NCBI GenBank assembly: GCA_029572955.1
Contig: JAKPQE010000139.1
Span: 1 to 64,000, forward strand
DNA from: Pseudomonadota bacterium
GTDB taxonomy: Bacteria > Pseudomonadota > Alphaproteobacteria > Rhizobiales > JAKPQE01
DNA: 64,000 nucleotides
Reading direction: 5' to 3'
The translations under genes were made by a program, and so were the position numbers. A model generated the notes under the pieces. The model had not been told where the DNA came from. It was given only the letters and a program-made list of their open reading frames with translations, and made no database searches. Shown piece after piece: positions 18,288 to 26,434 of this stretch; the stretch's first letter is position 1, and every line of letters begins with the position of its first letter.

Positions 18288-18643
18288 CCGTCTCCTTCGA
18301 GGTCCCGCAGGTGTTCGTCGAAACGCCGGTCCGCTTTCTCGATCAGCGCACGATAGAAGCGCTTCTCGCTGCTGCCACTCTTGTCACCGGCAACGAGCAA
18401 TAGGGCCGCTCGCCTCGGATCGAAGGCATAGGCGACCCGCCAGACGCCGTCATCGGCTTTGAACCGCAACTCCTTCATGTTGGCATGCCTCGACCCTTGC
18501 AGCGTGTCCGCATGCGGTCGGCCCAATTGCGGCCCGAACCGTCCGAGCAACTGCACCATTGCCGCAATCTCGATTTTCACGTTCGGCGAAAAATCCGCGA
18601 ACTCCACGGCAAAGGCATCATGAAAACCGACATCCCAATCCAT
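18284..18643 (-). CDS. higB: Toxin of a HigBA-type toxin-antitoxin module (RelE/GP49 family)
   Basis: A 119-residue protein of the RelE-fold HigB/GP49 family, predicted to cleave mRNA at the ribosome. Recognisable are the N-terminal MDWDVGFHDAFAVEF, GRPHADTLQGSRHANMKELRF and the core VWRVAYAFDPRRAALLLVAGDKSG with basic residues toward the end. The AT-rich leader at 18645-18700, unlike the surrounding sequence, contains the 8-bp palindrome ACATATGT and probably the promoter-operator. It lies directly beyond the 3' end of cca, and the whole module is bracketed by the cca duplication. Confidence 0.87.
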   Translation of the reverse strand: MDWDVGFHDAFAVEFADFSPNVKIEIAAMVQLLGRFGPQLGRPHADTLQGSRHANMKELRFKADDGVWRVAYAFDPRRAALLLVAGDKSGSSEKRFYRALIEKADRRFDEHLRDLEGDG

Positions 18644-18704
18644 CGGCAGAATATGCTCTAAAACACATATGTTGTCTAATGCATTTTTTGAACGCGCGTG
18701 TCTC

Positions 18705-19973
18705 TCATTTCGCCGCCGCTTTCTCCGCCGCGACCATCTCGGCGAGCCGCGCCTTCAGCGCCGCCGCGTCGGGGCGGAAATTCTCGGCGATCCACCATGC
18801 CTCGAGCGCCGCGATGAGGCGGCCGACGCCCCTGCCCGGCTTCATGCCGAGGTCGAGCGCATCTGCCCCCTTGATCGCAAAGACCGGCACGGCCTCGCGC
18901 CGCGCCATGTCGAGCAGCGCCCGCCAGCCGGCATCCTGCGGCCCGTCGCCGGAAAAGGCCCAGGCCGCGAGCACGGCGTCGCCGACCCGCTCCCGTCCCG
19001 CCCGGTAGAGCAGTGCCCGAACCCCTTCCGCAGGCATGTCGCGCCGGACGGCGCGGGCGAGCCGCACCGCCGAGACCATTTCCTCGCGATCGGCGTTCTT
19101 CAGGCGCAGCCGGTCGGCGATGCGCTCGCCGTCCTCCTCGACGAAGCAGCCGGCGACCGCCAGAGCCCGCCCCGGCGAGGCCGGCACGCCGTTCGCGTCG
19201 GCGATCGCCCGCAACCGCGCGAACGCGCCGATCCGCACCACGCCGGCAAAGACGATCTCGAGAATGCCCGCCTCCGCCATCACCTCGATCGTCTCCGGCG
19301 CCCGCCGGGCGGTGACGAGGCGCCGCGTCTCGACGCCGATGCGCTCGGCCGAGAGCACGCGAAGCCCGGCCCGGAGCCGGATCGCGGCAAGCAGCCCCGG
19401 CCGGTCGGGATCGCCCTCGCCATAGGCGGCATGGAAGCGGAAGAACCTGAGGATCCTGAGGTAATCCTCGCTGATCCGCGTCGCCGCGTCGCCGATGAAG
19501 CGCACCCGCCGGGCGAGGATGTCGGCATAGCCGCCGACCGGATCGAAGACGTGGCCGGTGCGGTCGAGATAGAGCGCGTTCATGGCGAAGTCGCGCCGGT
19601 GCGCATCGGCGACCCAGTCGCGCCCGAAGACGACCGTCGCGTGGCGGCCGTGGGTCTCGACGTCCTGGCGCAGGGTCGTCACCTCGAAGGCGTGGCGGCC
19701 CGAGACCACCGTCACCGTGCCGTGCTCGATGCCGGTCGGCACCGCCTTGAGGCCGGCCGCGACCGCCCGCCGCGTCACGACGTCCGGCGTTGCCGTCGTC
19801 GCGATGTCGATATCGCCGATCGGCACGCCCATCAGCGCGTTGCGCACCGCCCCGCCGACGATCCGCACCTCCTCGCCGTCGCCATCGAGCGCGGCGAGCA
19901 CGGCGACGAGATCGGGATCCCTGAACCAGGGTTCCCCGGCGAGCGACGGCGGACTGTCGGCGCGATGGGGCAT
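18705..19973 (-). CDS. cca: CCA tRNA nucleotidyltransferase / poly(A) polymerase family
   Basis: A 422-residue enzyme that adds or repairs the 3' CCA of tRNAs. The nucleotidyltransferase domain has VRIVGGAVRNALMGV, the catalytic GDIDIATTATPD, RRDFAMNALYLD (motif C) and the RFFRFHAAYGEG and RISEDYLRILRFF region. The alpha-helical body follows. It is co-directional with DUF6111, Nudix and DUF1285 upstream. Its last 45 or so codons are duplicated at 17731-17854, beyond the higBA module; this copy is intact and ends EMVAAEKAAAK. Confidence 0.95.
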   Translation of the reverse strand: MPHRADSPPSLAGEPWFRDPDLVAVLAALDGDGEEVRIVGGAVRNALMGVPIGDIDIATTATPDVVTRRAVAAGLKAVPTGIEHGTVTVVSGRHAFEVTTLRQDVETHGRHATVVFGRDWVADAHRRDFAMNALYLDRTGHVFDPVGGYADILARRVRFIGDAATRISEDYLRILRFFRFHAAYGEGDPDRPGLLAAIRLRAGLRVLSAERIGVETRRLVTARRAPETIEVMAEAGILEIVFAGVVRIGAFARLRAIADANGVPASPGRALAVAGCFVEEDGERIADRLRLKNADREEMVSAVRLARAVRRDMPAEGVRALLYRAGRERVGDAVLAAWAFSGDGPQDAGWRALLDMARREAVPVFAIKGADALDLGMKPGRGVGRLIAALEAWWIAENFRPDAAALKARLAEMVAAEKAAAK

Positions 19974-19984
19974 CTTGCGGCCGC

Positions 19985-20248
19985 CTATTCGAAATGACCG
20001 GGCACGAACTTGCCGTCCTCGTAGGCCGAGGGCACGTAGGTACGGTCCGTGTCGCCCGTGCCGAACGAGGCAAGGGCGACGAGACCGGCCGCGACCAGGC
20101 CGGCACCGGCGAGCGCGAGCACAGTCAGCGGCGCCCGCCGCCAGCTCGCCGCCGCATCGACCGGCTCGCCCCGGGCAACCAGCACCAGCGCATAGACCAT
20201 GAACGGCACGGCGAAGAGCAGCACATGAACGAGCACGACACGGATCAT
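19985..20248 (-). CDS. DUF6111 family membrane protein
   Basis: An 87-residue protein with two transmembrane helices (about 4-24 and 40-62) and a polar C-terminal tail ending in a YVPSAYEDGKFVPGHFE sequence typical of this small family. The function is unknown. The start at 20248 overlaps the Nudix stop by 4 bases, and cca follows 11 bases later. The order DUF1285-Nudix-DUF6111-cca is a familiar conserved run in Hyphomicrobiales. Confidence 0.8.
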   Translation of the reverse strand: MIRVVLVHVLLFAVPFMVYALVLVARGEPVDAAASWRRAPLTVLALAGAGLVAAGLVALASFGTGDTDRTYVPSAYEDGKFVPGHFE

Positions 20249-20889
20249 CGCCGATAGACCTCTTCGAAGAGATTCCTGAGGATGCCCGCCGTCACGCCCC
20301 AGATGTAGCGCTCGCCGAAAGGCATGGCGTAGAAGGTCCGCCAGGCACCGCGCCACATCCGGCTGTGGCGCTGGTGGTTGGCGGGATTCATCAGGAAGCC
20401 GAGCGGCACCTCGAAGGCCTCCTTGACCTCGTAGTCGTTGAGCACCAGCTCGAACTCCGGCTCGATCATCGCCACGACCGGGACGATTCGATAGCCCGTT
20501 CCCGAATAATAGGGATGAAGATGGCCGACCGGCGCGATCGCGCTCGCCTTGAGGCCGATTTCCTCGTCGGCCTCGCGCAGCGCCGCCGCCAGCGGCGAGG
20601 CGTCCTCGGCGTCGATCCGCCCGCCCGGAAAGGCGATCTGTCCGGCATGGGTCGAGAGATGGTCGGTGCGCTGCGTCAGAAGCACCGTCGCCTCGCCCGC
20701 CCGGCGCACCACCGGGATCAGCACCGCCGCATCGCGCGCCGCCGCCCGCTCGGGGCTCGGCATGCCCGGATCGACCCGATGGTCGCCGCCGGCCGTGCGG
20801 TCGTCGTCGCGCGCCTCCGTGGCGAGCCGCGCCCGCGCCCGTTCGAGGAACCCTTCCGGCGAAAAGGCGTCCGGCGCCGCAGCGGTCAC
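20245..20889 (-). CDS. CoA pyrophosphatase (Nudix hydrolase)
   Basis: A 214-residue Nudix protein of the CoA/NudL type, expected to hydrolyse CoA to 3',5'-ADP and 4'-phosphopantetheine. The UPF0035-like motif LLTQRTDHLSTHAGQIAFPGG and the Nudix box GGRIDAEDASPLAAALREADEEIGL are intact. The GTG at 20889 overlaps the DUF1285 stop (GTGA), which favours this start over an upstream ATG at 20946. It lies in the DUF1285-Nudix-DUF6111-cca operon. Confidence 0.9.
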   Translation of the reverse strand: MTAAAPDAFSPEGFLERARARLATEARDDDRTAGGDHRVDPGMPSPERAAARDAAVLIPVVRRAGEATVLLTQRTDHLSTHAGQIAFPGGRIDAEDASPLAAALREADEEIGLKASAIAPVGHLHPYYSGTGYRIVPVVAMIEPEFELVLNDYEVKEAFEVPLGFLMNPANHQRHSRMWRGAWRTFYAMPFGERYIWGVTAGILRNLFEEVYRR

Positions 20890-21482
20890 GACAGCCGCTC
20901 CAGCTCCGCCTGCGAGGCGATCGGGAAAAACGCGCCCTTGCTCCATACGCCGAACTCACCCTCGTGCATCTCCCCGCGCGCGACCAGGTCGTGCACGAGA
21001 CTGCGGGTCACCAGGGCCTCGAGACCGGCCCGCACCTCTATGTAGGGCTTCAGCCCGCCGGTGTCCGCCTCGATCGCGAATCGCAGCGGATGATCGGGCC
21101 CGGCCTCGACGAGATCGCCGACATTGGTGCGGAAGGTGAGATGCGCGGCCGCGGCCGCGCCCGCCGCGTGCATCTCGACGGCGAGAAACGGCGCGTCGTC
21201 GACGGTGATTTCGACCTTCTCGACCGGCGTCACGAGATAGTGGCGATCGCCCTCGCGCTTCAGCACCGTGGAGAAGAGCCGCACCAGCGGCGCCCGCCCG
21301 ATCGGCGAGCCGAGATAGTACCATTGCCCGTCGGCCGCGATGCGCATGTCGATCGCCCCGCAATCGGGCGGATTCCAGCGCTCGACCGGCGGCAGGGCGC
21401 GCTGCGGCCCGGCCCGGGATACGAGCGCGGCGAGCCCGGCGGGCAGGTTCTTCGGGGCCGGTCCGGTGCCTTCGTCGCTCAT
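20886..21482 (-). CDS. DUF1285 domain protein
   Basis: A 198-residue soluble protein with the DUF1285 pattern: ERWNPPDCGAIDMRIAADG, WYYLGSPIGRAPLVRLFSTVL, YLVTPVEKVEITVDDAPF and GLKPYIEVRAGLEALVTR. The fold is known in the family but the biochemical role is not settled. The start is the ATG at 21482, the first Met after a clear end to conservation upstream. It is first in the leftward operon and divergent from moxR, with a shared 197-base promoter gap. Confidence 0.88.
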   Translation of the reverse strand: MSDEGTGPAPKNLPAGLAALVSRAGPQRALPPVERWNPPDCGAIDMRIAADGQWYYLGSPIGRAPLVRLFSTVLKREGDRHYLVTPVEKVEITVDDAPFLAVEMHAAGAAAAAHLTFRTNVGDLVEAGPDHPLRFAIEADTGGLKPYIEVRAGLEALVTRSLVHDLVARGEMHEGEFGVWSKGAFFPIASQAELERLS

Positions 21483-21679
21483 GCCGCAGCCTTGTTTTCG
21501 CCGCTCTTCGGCGCTCCGATCCATCGCCGCGCCATCCGGGCCCTCGAAGGGCTCGTCTTGACCCGGCCCCCGTGCCAAACTCGCCCCGGTCGCATCGGAC
21601 GCCCGTCCGTCGCGCAGTCGCCATTCGCGTTGCAGACCGTCGTCGCGCCGGCGGCGTCGCCCCGACTATAGGAAGCCCG

Positions 21680-22666
21680 ATGAACGTCATCAACGACACC
21701 GCCATCGTCGCCGAGGCCGAGACCGCCGTCGCCGACATCACCGCCGCGCGCGAGGCGATCGGCCGGGTGATCTACGGCCAGGAAAACGTCGTCGCGCTCA
21801 CCCTCGTCACGCTGCTCTCCGGCGGCCACGGGCTCCTCGTCGGCGTGCCCGGTCTTGCCAAGACCAAGCTCGTCGAGACGCTCGGCACGGTACTCGGCCT
21901 CGACGCCCGGCGCATCCAGTTCACGCCCGACCTGATGCCCTCCGACATTCTCGGCTCCGAGGTGCTCGACCGCGGCGCCGAGGGCGAACGCGTCTTCCGC
22001 TTCCTCAAGGGCCCGGTCTTCGCCCAGCTCCTGATGGCCGACGAGATCAACCGGGCGAGCCCGCGCACCCAGTCGGCGCTGCTGCAGGCGATGCAGGAAT
22101 ATCATGTGACGATTGCCGGCGAGCGCTACGACCTGCCGAAGCCCTTCCATGTGCTGGCGACCCAGAACCCGCTCGAGCAGGAAGGCACCTACCCCCTGCC
22201 CGAAGCCCAGCTCGACCGCTTCCTGATGCAGATCGACGTCGGCTATCCCGACCGCGAGGCCGAGCGGCGGATGATGCTGGAGACGACCGGCGCCGCCGCC
22301 ACCGAGGCCGCGGCGGTGATGAGCGCCGAGACCCTGACCGGCATCCAGCGCCTCGTGCGCCGCATGCCGATCGGCGAGAGCGTCGCCGACGCGATCCTCG
22401 AGCTCGTCCGCTCGGCCCGCCCGGACGGCGGCATCGCCGCCTCGCGCCACATCGCCTGGGGCGCCGGCCCGCGCGCCAGCCAGGCGCTGATGCTGACCGC
22501 CCGCGCCCGCGCGCTCGTCGAGGGTCGCCTCGCCCCATCCGTCGACGACGTGATCGCCCTTGCCGGACCTGTCCTGCAGCACCGCATGGCGCTCACCTTC
22601 GCCGCCCGCGCCGACGGCGAGACCGTCACCAGCGTCATCGCCGAACTCGCCGCAAGGCTCGGCTGA
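21680..22666 (+). CDS. MoxR-family AAA+ ATPase
   Basis: A 328-residue AAA+ ATPase. Walker A is GVPGLAKTK, Walker B is LLMADEIN, the sensor 1 region is VLATQNPLEQEG, and the MoxR hallmark PLPEAQLDRFLM is present. MoxR ATPases act as chaperones that activate von Willebrand-domain partners, and such partners are encoded immediately downstream. AGGAAG precedes the ATG by about 5 bases. It is first of a four-gene run: MoxR, DUF58, DUF4159 and a VWA/amidotransferase-like protein. Confidence 0.93.
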   Translation: MNVINDTAIVAEAETAVADITAAREAIGRVIYGQENVVALTLVTLLSGGHGLLVGVPGLAKTKLVETLGTVLGLDARRIQFTPDLMPSDILGSEVLDRGAEGERVFRFLKGPVFAQLLMADEINRASPRTQSALLQAMQEYHVTIAGERYDLPKPFHVLATQNPLEQEGTYPLPEAQLDRFLMQIDVGYPDREAERRMMLETTGAAATEAAAVMSAETLTGIQRLVRRMPIGESVADAILELVRSARPDGGIAASRHIAWGAGPRASQALMLTARARALVEGRLAPSVDDVIALAGPVLQHRMALTFAARADGETVTSVIAELAARLG

Positions 22667-22670
22667 GGCC

Positions 22671-23612
22671 ATGGCCGCCCCGGGCGCCGACACCAGCAAG
22701 GCCGGTCCGCCCGACTGGCAGGGAACCGTGCATCGCGCCCGGGCCCTCGCCAGCGCCTTGCCCGATCTCCTCGTCGAAGCGCACCACGCCGCCGCCTCGA
22801 TCGTCGCCGGCTGGCATGGCCGCCGACGCCCCGGCCCCGGCGAGACCTTCTGGCAGTTCCGCCCGTTCCACGACGGCGAGCCGGCGAGCCGCATCGACTG
22901 GCGCCGTTCGGCCCGCGACGAGCACCTCTACGTGCGCGAGAAGGAATGGGAAGCGGCCCACACCGTGTGGATCGCCCCCGACATCTCGGCCTCGATGGAT
23001 TTCGCCTCGCGCCTTGCCCGCGCGACGAAGCGCGACCGCGCCGTCGTCCTCGGCCTCGCCCTTGCCGAACTCCTTGCCCGGGCCGGCGAGCGCGTCGCCA
23101 TTCCCGGCCTCACCCGGCCGCTCGCCAGCCGCAATGTCGTCGAGCGCCTCGCCGCCGCCCTCGCGCATGCGCCCGACGCCGCCCCGAACCGCCGCATCGA
23201 GGGCCTGCGCCGCTTCGACGACGTCGTCGTCATCTCCGACTTCCTCGATCCGCTGCCGCAGACGACCGAATACCTGATGTCGCTCGCCAATGCCGGCGCC
23301 AACATCCATCTCCTCGCCGTGCTCGATCCGGCCGAGGAGACCTTCCCCTATGGCGGGCGCACCGAGTTCCGCGACCCCGAGACCGGCACGCGCATCGTCG
23401 CCGGCCGTGCCGAGGGCTGGCGCGACGACTACCGGCGCCTGCTCGGTGCCCATTTCGACGCCCTGCGCCGCCTCGCCGAAGGCCTCGGCGGCACCCTGCT
23501 CGTCCACCACACCGACCGTCCGGCGGGCGAGCCGCTGTTCGTGCTGCACGCCCGCTTCGCCGAGCGCCGCGAGGCCGGTGTCCGCCTCGCCCATGCCGGA
23601 GCCGCGTCATGA
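22671..23612 (+). CDS. DUF58 domain protein (vWA-like MoxR partner)
   Basis: A 313-residue protein with the DUF58 signature RPGPGETFWQFRPFHDGEPASRIDWRRSAR at residues about 50-80. A von Willebrand A-like segment carries the metal-site DxSxS as DISAS. There is no signal peptide, so it is probably cytoplasmic or membrane-peripheral. It starts 5 bases after moxR and overlaps the next gene by 4 bases (ATGA). By family context it works with MoxR in envelope maintenance or assembly of a periplasmic system; the actual client is unknown. Confidence 0.9.
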   Translation: MAAPGADTSKAGPPDWQGTVHRARALASALPDLLVEAHHAAASIVAGWHGRRRPGPGETFWQFRPFHDGEPASRIDWRRSARDEHLYVREKEWEAAHTVWIAPDISASMDFASRLARATKRDRAVVLGLALAELLARAGERVAIPGLTRPLASRNVVERLAAALAHAPDAAPNRRIEGLRRFDDVVVISDFLDPLPQTTEYLMSLANAGANIHLLAVLDPAEETFPYGGRTEFRDPETGTRIVAGRAEGWRDDYRRLLGAHFDALRRLAEGLGGTLLVHHTDRPAGEPLFVLHARFAERREAGVRLAHAGAAS

Positions 23613-26425
23613 CGCTCCTCGGCTCGATCGGCTTTTCGGCGCCGCTCGCCCTTCTCGGCCTCCTCGCCCTGCCGGCGATCTGGTGGCTGCTGCGGGCAAC
23701 GCCGCCGCGCCCGCGCGAGGAGGTGTTTCCGCCGACCCGGCTGCTCCTCGACATCGCCCGCCACGAGGAGACCCCGGCGCGCAGCCCGTGGTGGCTGACG
23801 GCCCTGCGCCTCCTGCTCGTCACCCTCGTCGTCCTCGCCCTCGCCGGCCCGGTGCTGCGGCCGCAGGCCGAGAGCGTCGCCGGCGACGCCCCCCTCGTCC
23901 TCGTCCTCGACAATGGCTGGACGAGCGCCACCGACTGGCCGGAGCGCATGGCGACCGCCGGGCGCCTGATCGATGCCGCCGAGCGCGCCGCCCGCCCGAT
24001 CGTCGTCGTCGCGACCGCCGGTCCGACCCTCGCCGTGCCGCCGGCCGGAGACGCTGCCGCGGCGCGCGAGCGGCTGGCGGCGCTTGCCCCCGCACCCTAT
24101 ACGCCCGACCGGGCCACGATCGGCGATGCCCTCGCGCAGAGCCTCGGCGACGGCCCGGCGACCGTCGTCTGGCTCGCCGACGGCATCGAGAACGGCGGCG
24201 GACGGGCGTTCGCGGAACGCCTTACCGGCCTCGGCAAGGCGCCCCTCGTCTATGGCGCCGACGCCGCCCCGGCGCTCGGCCTCGTCCCTGGCGCCAACAC
24301 CCCCGACGCCCTGACGCTGCGCGTCGAGCGCGTGGCGAGCGGGCCTGCCCTTCCGGGCGCGTTGCGGGCGCTCGATCTGAAGAACCGGCCGATCGCCGAG
24401 GAGGCCTTCACCCTCGCGCCCGGCGCGCCATTCGCCGAAATCGCCATCACCCTGCCGGTCGAACTGCGCAACGAGATCGCCCGCATCGAGATCGTCGGCG
24501 CGCGCAGCGCCGGCGCCGTCCAGCTGCTCGACGAGCGCTGGCGCCGCCGCACCGTCGGCCTCGTCTCCGGCGAGGCGAGCGATATCGCCCAGCCGCTGCT
24601 CTCGCCGCTGCACTATGTCGAGCGGGCCCTGTCGCCCTTCGCCGACCTGCGCCGTCCGCAAGCCGACACCACCGCCGAGGCGATCGCCGAACTCGTCGCC
24701 GCCAGGGTCGCGATGATCGTGCTGACCGATATCGGCACGCTGCCGCCGGAGGCCGCCGCCGCCCTTGCCGACTGGGTCGCGAAGGGCGGCACGCTGGTGC
24801 GCTTCGCCGGGCCGCGCCTTGCCGGCGGCGGCGACGATCTGGTGCCGGTCCGGCTGCGCGCCGTCGACCGCACCCTCGGCGGCAGCCTCACCTGGGAAAC
24901 GCCGCAGGGTCTCGCCCCGTTCCCGGCCGCCTCGCCCTTCGCCGGCCTCGCCGTGCCGACCGACGTCACCGTCTCGCGCCAGCTCCTCGCCGAACCGACG
25001 GCGGGGCTCGCCGAGCGCACCTGGGCCGAGCTTGCCGACGGCACGCCGCTCGTCACCGCCGACAGGTCCGGCGCCGGCCGCCTCGTCCTGTTCCACGTCA
25101 CCGCCGATACCGGCTGGTCGAACCTGCCGCTCTCCGGCGCCTTCGTCGAGATGATGCGGCGGATCACCGCCCTCTCCGTCGCCGGCGCCGACAGCGGGGA
25201 GACCGGCGCAGCAGCAGCAGCAGCCGGCGTCGCCCCCTTGCGCCTTCTCGACGGCTTCGGCGCCTTCGGCCCGCCGCCGGCGACGGCCGAGCCGCTGCCC
25301 GCCGATCGCGCCCCGGGAACCCCGCCCGACGCCCGCCACCCGCCGGGCTTCTACGGCACCGAGGACGCCCTGCGGGCGCTCAACGTGCTCGCCGAGGCGG
25401 ACACGCTGAAGCCGCTCGATCTCTCCGGCCTTGCCGGCATCGAGACCCGGTCGATCAGCGCCGCCGCGCCGAGCGACCTGCGACCCGCGCTGCTCGTTGC
25501 CGCCTTCCTCCTCGCCCTCCTCGACCTCGTCGCGATCCTTGCGATCTCCGGCGCGCTGTCGCGGCTCGCCCGGCCCTTCGCCGCGGCGATCCTCGTTGCC
25601 GCGCTCGGGGCCGCGCTCGGGGCCGCGCTCGCGCCGCAGCCGGGCCGCGCCGCCGAACCGTCGTCACCCGAGGGGCAGTTCGCCGTCGAGGCGACGCGCG
25701 AGACCCGCCTTGCCTATGTCGTTACCGGCAATCCCGGCCTCGACGAGACGAGCCGCGCCGGCCTTGCCGGCCTGTCGCGGGCGCTCGCCGCGCGCACCTC
25801 GCTCGAGCCCGGCGAGCCGATGGGCGTCGATCCGGCCCGCGACGACCTCGCCTTCTTCCCCTTCGTCTACTGGCCGATCGACCCGGACGGCGCGATGCCG
25901 ACGGCCGAGGCGATCTCGCGCATCGACGGCTACATGAAGCATGGCGGCACGGTGCTCTTCGACACCCGCGACGCCCTTGCGGTCCTGCCCGGCCGCAGCG
26001 CCGCCGAGAGCCCGGCGGCGGCGCGCCTCGCCGCAATGCTCGCCGGCCTCGACATTCCCCCGCTCGCCCCGGTGCCGGGCGACCACGTGCTGACCAAGAC
26101 CTTCTATATCCTCGAGGATTTCCCCGGCCGCTATCGCGAGAGCCCGCTCTGGGTCGAGGCGCTGCCGGAGGCCGAAGCGACCGACACCCGCCCCGTGCGC
26201 AGCGGCGACGGGGTCGCCTCGATCCTCATCACCGGCAACGACATGGCCGCCGCCTGGGCCGAGGACGACGAGGGCCGGCCGCTCTATCCGACCGTGCCGG
26301 CCGACGAGACCCAGCGCGAATGGGCGATGCGCGCCGGCGTCAACATCGTCATGTACACGCTGACCGGCAACTACAAGGCCGACCAGGTGCACATCCCCGC
26401 CCTCCTCGAACGGCTCGGCCAGTAG
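23609..26425 (+). CDS. BatA-like membrane protein with DUF4159 domain
   Basis: A 938-residue membrane protein. The N-terminal BatA-type segment has two helices (about 11-28 and 60-82) with PAIWWLLRATPPRP between them. A vWA-like stretch follows (VLVLDNGWTSA, where the DxSxS site is degenerate). Then come long extracytoplasmic domains, two helices at about 626-650 and 655-672, and a C-terminal DUF4159 domain (about 690-935). The DUF4159 domain includes FPFVYWPIDPDG, YMKHGGTVLFDTRDA and DFPGRYRESPLWVEA. It overlaps DUF58 by 4 bases and is followed after 9 bases by its partner. The function is unknown; the neighbourhood suggests envelope stress or integrity. Confidence 0.9.
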   Translation: MTLLGSIGFSAPLALLGLLALPAIWWLLRATPPRPREEVFPPTRLLLDIARHEETPARSPWWLTALRLLLVTLVVLALAGPVLRPQAESVAGDAPLVLVLDNGWTSATDWPERMATAGRLIDAAERAARPIVVVATAGPTLAVPPAGDAAAARERLAALAPAPYTPDRATIGDALAQSLGDGPATVVWLADGIENGGGRAFAERLTGLGKAPLVYGADAAPALGLVPGANTPDALTLRVERVASGPALPGALRALDLKNRPIAEEAFTLAPGAPFAEIAITLPVELRNEIARIEIVGARSAGAVQLLDERWRRRTVGLVSGEASDIAQPLLSPLHYVERALSPFADLRRPQADTTAEAIAELVAARVAMIVLTDIGTLPPEAAAALADWVAKGGTLVRFAGPRLAGGGDDLVPVRLRAVDRTLGGSLTWETPQGLAPFPAASPFAGLAVPTDVTVSRQLLAEPTAGLAERTWAELADGTPLVTADRSGAGRLVLFHVTADTGWSNLPLSGAFVEMMRRITALSVAGADSGETGAAAAAAGVAPLRLLDGFGAFGPPPATAEPLPADRAPGTPPDARHPPGFYGTEDALRALNVLAEADTLKPLDLSGLAGIETRSISAAAPSDLRPALLVAAFLLALLDLVAILAISGALSRLARPFAAAILVAALGAALGAALAPQPGRAAEPSSPEGQFAVEATRETRLAYVVTGNPGLDETSRAGLAGLSRALAARTSLEPGEPMGVDPARDDLAFFPFVYWPIDPDGAMPTAEAISRIDGYMKHGGTVLFDTRDALAVLPGRSAAESPAAARLAAMLAGLDIPPLAPVPGDHVLTKTFYILEDFPGRYRESPLWVEALPEAEATDTRPVRSGDGVASILITGNDMAAAWAEDDEGRPLYPTVPADETQREWAMRAGVNIVMYTLTGNYKADQVHIPALLERLGQ

Positions 26426-26434
26426 GAGGCGGCG

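Noticed and set aside
17731-18839. Full mobile island with integrase at the cca 3' end
   Set aside because: Only higBA and short palindromes lie between the duplicated ends; no recombinase, transposase or tRNA is present, so no island is claimed.
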